Position numbers and translations under genes: made by a program. This document shows, in pieces, positions 60,052 through 64,000 of a DNA stretch of 64,000 nt. This stretch comes from Lysobacter concretionis Ko07 = DSM 16239 (GTDB lineage Bacteria; Pseudomonadota; Gammaproteobacteria; Xanthomonadales; Xanthomonadaceae), in the NCBI RefSeq assembly GCF_000768345.1, contig NZ_AVPS01000003.1:186001-250000 (forward strand), given 5' to 3'. The notes under the pieces are model-generated. The model was not told the DNA's origin. It was given only the letters and a program-made list of their open reading frames with translations, and did not search any database. Within the stretch, counting starts at the first letter, position 1. Each line of letters opens with the position of its first letter.

Positions 60052-62044
60052 GTCCGCCGCCGTTGCGCTGGACCCGGGCAGCCGTCGCTGGACGCTGGCC
60101 GCGGCGGGTGCCTGCCTGTTTCCGCTGCTGCTGCAATTGCCGTCGCCGCTGGCGCTGCTGATCGGCGCGGCCGGCGCGGCGGTGGTCGCATTGTCCTGGC
60201 GCACACCGGTGCACGGCCTGCTGCGCCTGCTGATCATGTTCGCGCTGCTGGCCGCGGTGTTCGCAATGTCCGGCCACCGTTTCGGCCGCGATACCGGCTG
60301 CGCCGTATTGGCCGCGATGCTGGCCATCAAGCCGGCGGAGACCTTCAGCCTGCGGGAGGCACGCAGCCTGCTCGGGTTTGCCCTGTTCGCTCCGTTCGGC
60401 ACCTTCCTGCTCGACCAGGGACCGTTGAGCCTGTTGCTGGGTCTGGTCGGCGCGGTGCTGGCACTGTGCGCCTTGCAGCGTCTGGCCGATCTGGAGTCGG
60501 GCGATCTCGTTGCGGTGCGGGCCAGCCGCCGTTTCGCCGGCATCGGCCGCCTGCTGGCGATCGGCCTGCCGCTGGCGCTGGCCGCGTTCTGGCTGTTCCC
60601 GCGCCTGGGCTCGCCGCTGTGGGGCGTTCCCGAACGCGCGTTGGCGCGTACCGGACTGTCGGACCAGATGACGCCGGGACAGTGGATCGACCTGATGGCC
60701 GACGACACGCCGGCACTGCGCGTGCGTTTTTCCGGTGCCGTCCCGCCGACCTCGCAGATGTACTGGCGCGGCCCGGTGCTGTCGGACTTCGACGGCCGCA
60801 GCTGGACCCGCGCCCGCTGGATGGGCACCTTGCCGGCCGCACCGGTGCAGCGCGCCGCGACGCAGTGGGACTACGAGATCGAGATCGAACCCACCGACCG
60901 GCGCCAGATGGTCGCCCTCGAACTGCCGCTGGAGGCGCCCGAAGGCACCCGGCTCGGGCACGATCACGAGCTGTTCGCCGACCGGCCGTTGAGCGCGCTG
61001 ACCCGCTGGCGGATGCAGTCGGCCCCGCCGGCCGCGTTCGAGCCGCAACTGCGCGCCGGGCTGCGACAGGCCGCGCTGGCGCTCCCGGACGGTTACAACC
61101 CGCGCACGCTCGCCCTCGCCCGCCAATGGCGCGCCGACGCCGGCCGCGACGATGCCGCGATCGTGCGGCGCGCCATGGACTGGATACAGCGCGATTTCGC
61201 CTACACCCTGAGCACGCCGCTGGCCGGGCACCACTCGGCCGACGAGTTCCTGTTCGACCAGCAGGAGGGCTTCTGCGAACACTTCAGCTCGGCCTTCGTG
61301 GTGCTGATGCGCGGGGCCGGCATCCCCGCGCGCGTGGTCACCGGCTATGTCGGCGGCTACCGCAACCCGTTGGGCGACTACTGGCTGGTGCGGCGCTCCG
61401 ACGCCCATGCCTGGGCGGAGGTGTGGCTGGAAGGCCGCGGCTGGGTCCGCGCCGACCCGACCGCCGCAGTCGCGCCGGAACGCATCTACGACACCCTCGA
61501 CGACCGCATACCCGGATCGGGCAGCCTGTTCGGCCGCGTGCTGGGCGATGCCAGCGGGCTGTTCAACATGACCGACTGGTTGCGGCGCGGCTGGAACGAT
61601 CTGGTGCTCGGGTTCAATGCCGAACGCCAGACCCGGCTGCTGCGCCCGCTGGGCATCGACCGGCTGGACGGCGTCAAGCTGGGGCTGCTGTTCGCACTGA
61701 TGGCGCTGCTCGGGCTGCTGTGGATGATCTGGCTGAGCCGTCGCGCCGAGCGCCAGCCCGATCCGGTCCTGCGCGCCTGGCATGCACTGGAGCGCCGCTA
61801 CCGGCGACGTGGACTGGGGCGCGCACCCGATGAACCCGCGATCCAGTGGGCGCAACGCGTGGCCGCCGGGCAGCCCGGCGGCGATGCCGGCCTGGATCGC
61901 CTCAGCCACCGTTTCAGCGATTGGCGCTACGCTACGACGGGTCCGGACAAGACATCGCGCGGGTCACGCGAACGCGAATCACGTGAACTCATACGTGCCC
62001 TGCGCCGCCACCGGCCGCATGCCGGCAGGGATGGCGCAGACTGA
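60044..62044 (+). CDS. TgpA-like transmembrane transglutaminase
   Basis: A 666-residue membrane protein like Pseudomonas aeruginosa TgpA (PA2873). About six N-terminal helices (DUF3488, about 20-185) are followed by a periplasmic transglutaminase-like domain (about 335-490), a last helix (about 550-570) and a cytoplasmic DUF4129-like tail. The Cys-His-Asp triad is visible in EGFCEHFSSAF, DAHAWAEVW and RADPTAAV. The ATG at 60044 overlaps the end of the DUF58 gene. The physiological substrate is unknown. Confidence 0.92.
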   Translation: MSKSAAVALDPGSRRWTLAAAGACLFPLLLQLPSPLALLIGAAGAAVVALSWRTPVHGLLRLLIMFALLAAVFAMSGHRFGRDTGCAVLAAMLAIKPAETFSLREARSLLGFALFAPFGTFLLDQGPLSLLLGLVGAVLALCALQRLADLESGDLVAVRASRRFAGIGRLLAIGLPLALAAFWLFPRLGSPLWGVPERALARTGLSDQMTPGQWIDLMADDTPALRVRFSGAVPPTSQMYWRGPVLSDFDGRSWTRARWMGTLPAAPVQRAATQWDYEIEIEPTDRRQMVALELPLEAPEGTRLGHDHELFADRPLSALTRWRMQSAPPAAFEPQLRAGLRQAALALPDGYNPRTLALARQWRADAGRDDAAIVRRAMDWIQRDFAYTLSTPLAGHHSADEFLFDQQEGFCEHFSSAFVVLMRGAGIPARVVTGYVGGYRNPLGDYWLVRRSDAHAWAEVWLEGRGWVRADPTAAVAPERIYDTLDDRIPGSGSLFGRVLGDASGLFNMTDWLRRGWNDLVLGFNAERQTRLLRPLGIDRLDGVKLGLLFALMALLGLLWMIWLSRRAERQPDPVLRAWHALERRYRRRGLGRAPDEPAIQWAQRVAAGQPGGDAGLDRLSHRFSDWRYATTGPDKTSRGSRERESRELIRALRRHRPHAGRDGAD

Positions 62045-62093
62045 TGCAGGGCAGGCCAATGACCGCGACCCACCCCCGACACGGAGAACACCC

Positions 62094-62579
62094 ATGAGCA
62101 TCCGTCTTGCCATCCTCGCGCTCGCCACCGTACTGCTGGCCGCCTGCGCCAGCCAGCCCAAGCCGCTGCAGGGCGAGTTCGCCCAGATCAGCCCCCACGA
62201 CGCCGGCAGCATCGACCGTACCGGTGCCCTCGTGCGCTGGGGGGGTCGGATCGTGCAGGTCGAGCCGCACCCGAACCGCACCTGCTTCGAGATGATCTCG
62301 ACCCGGCTCAACGTCTACGGCCGACCGTACTGGGCGACCGACGACGTCGGCGGCCGCTTCATCGCCTGCCGCGACGGCTTCTACGACCCGGCGCTGTTCC
62401 AGACCAACCGCGAGGTGACCTTCACCGGCCGCATCGATGGTTATGAGAACCGCCGCATCGGCGGGTACGACTACCGTTTCCCGCGCGTCGCCGCCGACGT
62501 GGTGTACCTGTGGCCGGTGCGCGAACGGGTCGACGTGATCACCCGCCCCTCGCCGTGGCCGTGGTGGGGTTACTGGTAG
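62094..62579 (+). CDS. Slp family outer-membrane lipoprotein
   Basis: A 161-residue lipoprotein with lipobox LAAC (Cys18) and the Slp-family pattern VRWGGRIVQVEPHPNRTCFEMI, RFIACRDGFYDPALFQTNREVTFTGRI and VVYLWP. E. coli Slp is a starvation-inducible outer-membrane lipoprotein; its molecular job is unclear. GGAG lies 9 bases before the ATG. It follows the transglutaminase gene by 49 bases and ends at a strong bidirectional terminator. Confidence 0.9.
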   Translation: MSIRLAILALATVLLAACASQPKPLQGEFAQISPHDAGSIDRTGALVRWGGRIVQVEPHPNRTCFEMISTRLNVYGRPYWATDDVGGRFIACRDGFYDPALFQTNREVTFTGRIDGYENRRIGGYDYRFPRVAADVVYLWPVRERVDVITRPSPWPWWGYW

Positions 62580-62611
62580 CAGCCAGCGTCCGGGAAGCCG
62601 CCGACACACAT

Positions 62612-62640
62612 GAAAACGCCCCGTAAACCGGGGCGTTTTC
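62612..62640. terminator. Bidirectional terminator between slp and the HIT gene
   Basis: GAAAACGCCCC pairs perfectly with GGGGCGTTTTC around a 7-base loop, giving T-runs on both strands. It serves both convergent genes. Confidence 0.92.
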
Positions 62641-62656
62641 GCATCCTGCGGGATGA

Positions 62657-63010
62657 CTACTTCTGCGTGCCGAACCGGCCCAGCGGGGCACCGGCCAGCA
62701 GGTGCAGGTGGATCTGGAACACGGTCTGGCCGGCATGCTCGTTGCAGTTCATCACCACCCGGTAGCCGTCTTCAGCCAGGCCCTCGCGCTTGGCATACTC
62801 CGCGGCCGCGTGCACGAGGCCACCCACGACCGCGGCCTGCCCATCGGTCAGGTCGTTGAGTGTCGCGATCGGGGTCTTGGGCACGAACAGCACATGCACC
62901 GGCGCCTGCGGGGCGATGTCGCGGAACGCGATCAGGCGGTCGTCCTCGTAGACGATGTCGGCGGGCAGTTCGCGGCGGATGATCTTGCCGAAAATGGTGT
63001 CGTCGGTCAT
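62657..63010 (-). CDS. hinT: HinT-like HIT family hydrolase
   Basis: Purine nucleoside phosphoramidase of the HIT superfamily, 117 residues. The opening TIFGKIIRRELPADIVYEDD and HVLFVPKTPI match HinT. The histidine triad reads Gln99-Ile-His101-Leu-His103: the catalytic middle His is kept, but the first triad His is Gln. The ATG at 63010 gives the normal length; the open frame extends over recR antisense to nothing useful. Confidence 0.92.
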   Translation of the reverse strand: MTDDTIFGKIIRRELPADIVYEDDRLIAFRDIAPQAPVHVLFVPKTPIATLNDLTDGQAAVVGGLVHAAAEYAKREGLAEDGYRVVMNCNEHAGQTVFQIHLHLLAGAPLGRFGTQK

Positions 63011-63078
63011 GGCGGAACTCCGGTGAGGATGGCGGCATTGTCGCCCGGTGCGGGCGGTGGCCGGCCCGGGATATTTCT

Positions 63079-63675
63079 CTAGGGCATCTCGCTGCGGCTG
63101 CCGAACGCGTGCGACAGGGTGCCGCGATCGACGTATTCCAGTTCGCCGCCCAGCGGCACGCCATGGGTCAGCCGGCTGGGCCGGACGTTGTGCTGGCGTG
63201 CGATCTGGCCGACGTAATGGGCGGTCGCCTCGCCTTCCACCGTCGGGTTGGTGGCGACGATCAACTCCGACACCTCGCCTTCGGCCAGCCGCGCATGCAG
63301 GCGATCCAGCCCCAGCTCGGCCGGGCCGATGCCGTCGAGCGGGCTGAGCCGCCCCTGCAACACGTAGTACAGCCCGCGGTAGCCGGTCGCCTGCTCGATC
63401 GCGAGGCGGTCGGCCGGGGTTTCCACCACGCACAACTGATGGACATCGCGCGAGGCGCTGGCGCAGGTCGGGCAGACCTCGTCCTCGCTGAAATCCCGGC
63501 AACGCGCGCAATGGCCGATCTTCTCCACCGCGACCGCGAGCGCATCGGCCAGCCGCTGGCCACCCGCGCGCTCCCGTTCGAGCACGTGGTAGGCCATGCG
63601 CTGGGCCGACTTCTGGCCGACGCCGGGCAGCACGCGCAACGCGTCGATCAACTGCTCAAGCAGGGGTGAGCTCAT
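63079..63675 (-). CDS. recR: Recombination mediator RecR
   Basis: Partner of RecO (also in this window) in loading RecA at gaps. Helix-hairpin-helix opening ([27 protein letters not shown]), C4 zinc finger [16 protein letters not shown], and Toprim domain ([15 protein letters not shown]...). Length 198. Lies 10 bases after ybaB, the usual pairing, often with dnaX upstream of it beyond this window. Confidence 0.97.
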   Translation of the reverse strand: MSSPLLEQLIDALRVLPGVGQKSAQRMAYHVLERERAGGQRLADALAVAVEKIGHCARCRDFSEDEVCPTCASASRDVHQLCVVETPADRLAIEQATGYRGLYYVLQGRLSPLDGIGPAELGLDRLHARLAEGEVSELIVATNPTVEGEATAHYVGQIARQHNVRPSRLTHGVPLGGELEYVDRGTLSHAFGSRSEMP

Positions 63676-63684
63676 CGCGGAGCG

Positions 63685-64000
63685 TCAGAACGGCAACTTC
63701 ATTCCCGGCGGCAGCTGCATGCCGGCGGTCGCCGAACCCATCTTCTCCTGCGAGGCCGCGTTGACCTTGTTGACCGCGTCGTTGATCGCCGCGGCGATCA
63801 GGTCTTCGGCCATTTCCGGGTCGGACAGCACGCTGGGATCGATGCGCACCTTGCGGCACTCCATGCGCCCGGTCAGGGTCACGTTGACCATGCCGCCGCC
63901 GGCGTTGCCGGTGACCTCGATGTTGGCCAGTTCTTCCTGCGCACGCTGCATGTTTTCCTGCATCTTCTGCGCTTGCTGCATGAGTTGGGCGATGTTTCCA
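63685..64000 (-). CDS. ybaB: YbaB/EbfC nucleoid-associated protein (5' end outside window)
   Basis: DNA-binding dimer of the YbaB/EbfC family. The visible part reads [21 protein letters not shown]... at the right edge and continues to GMKLPF, with the conserved strand [25 protein letters not shown]. The start codon lies just beyond position 64000, since family members begin a few residues before GNIAQLM. Sits directly before recR, as in most bacteria. Confidence 0.94.
   Translation of the reverse strand, partial: GNIAQLMQQAQKMQENMQRAQEELANIEVTGNAGGGMVNVTLTGRMECRKVRIDPSVLSDPEMAEDLIAAAINDAVNKVNAASQEKMGSATAGMQLPPGMKLPF

Noticed and set aside
59456-61909. 817-codon minus-strand frame over the DUF58/transglutaminase genes
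   Set aside because: Gln/Arg-rich shadow; the plus-strand genes show full catalytic triads and operon overlaps.

Overview
The window is GC-rich, densely packed chromosomal DNA from a gammaproteobacterium of the order Lysobacterales (Xanthomonadales), probably a relative of Lysobacter, Luteimonas or Pseudoxanthomonas. This rests on protein wording (LeuS, LepA, RpoE-RseA-MucD, DUF4845), on the GTAGGAGCG-type palindromic repeats, and on conserved gene orders. No prophage, insertion sequence, integron, CRISPR array, rRNA or tRNA was recognised. Nearly all of it is housekeeping core genome, with a few accessory islands and several repeat families between genes.

Layout. 1-3.6 kb (minus): leuS-lptE-holA. 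3.8-13.0 kb: a CHASE3-GAF-GGDEF diguanylate cyclase, an exported amidohydrolase, a redoxin, a CnoX-type thioredoxin/TPR chaperone, an aldehyde dehydrogenase and a GAF-GAF-GGDEF-EAL protein. 13.2-17.3 kb: yigZ-like gene, an MsbA-like ABC exporter and a MATE transporter. 17.4-20.2 kb: a copper module (DUF2946 protein plus OprC-like TonB receptor). 20.2-22.7 kb: a GST and aidB. 22.8-27.6 kb (minus): csp, then nagZ-hpt-mtnP, where MtnP can make hypoxanthine and Hpt can recapture it; then a CYTH protein and rlmD, with two GTAGGAGCG elements between them.

27.6-32.0 kb is the most unusual stretch. A repeat-rich 0.68 kb intergenic region is followed by ydbL and ydbH (AsmA-like lipid transport) and a divergent REC-Hpt protein. 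The segment is bracketed by two inverted copies of a 71-bp imperfect palindrome.

32.0-41.1 kb (minus) is the envelope-stress and secretion block rpoE-rseA-degP/mucD, lepA-lepB-DUF4845-rnc-era-recO, with a sigma-E-type promoter in front of rpoE. 41.2-43.3 kb is a FadB/FadJ-type protein. 43.5-54.9 kb (minus) is one long fatty-acid, folate and replication block: yceD-rpmF-fabH-fabD-fabG-acpP-fabF-pabB-pabC-mltG-tmk-holB-pilZ. 55.0-62.6 kb holds a small coiled-coil membrane protein and maf, an ArnT-like glycosyltransferase (minus), the MoxR-DUF58-transglutaminase operon and an Slp lipoprotein. 62.7-64.0 kb (minus) has a HIT protein, recR and the 3' part of ybaB.

I did not find a clear new defence or mobile system. 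The best leads for undescribed biology are the bracketed ydbL/ydbH/REC-Hpt segment and its repeats, and the apparent merging of YnbE-like and YdbL-like functions in one lipoprotein.
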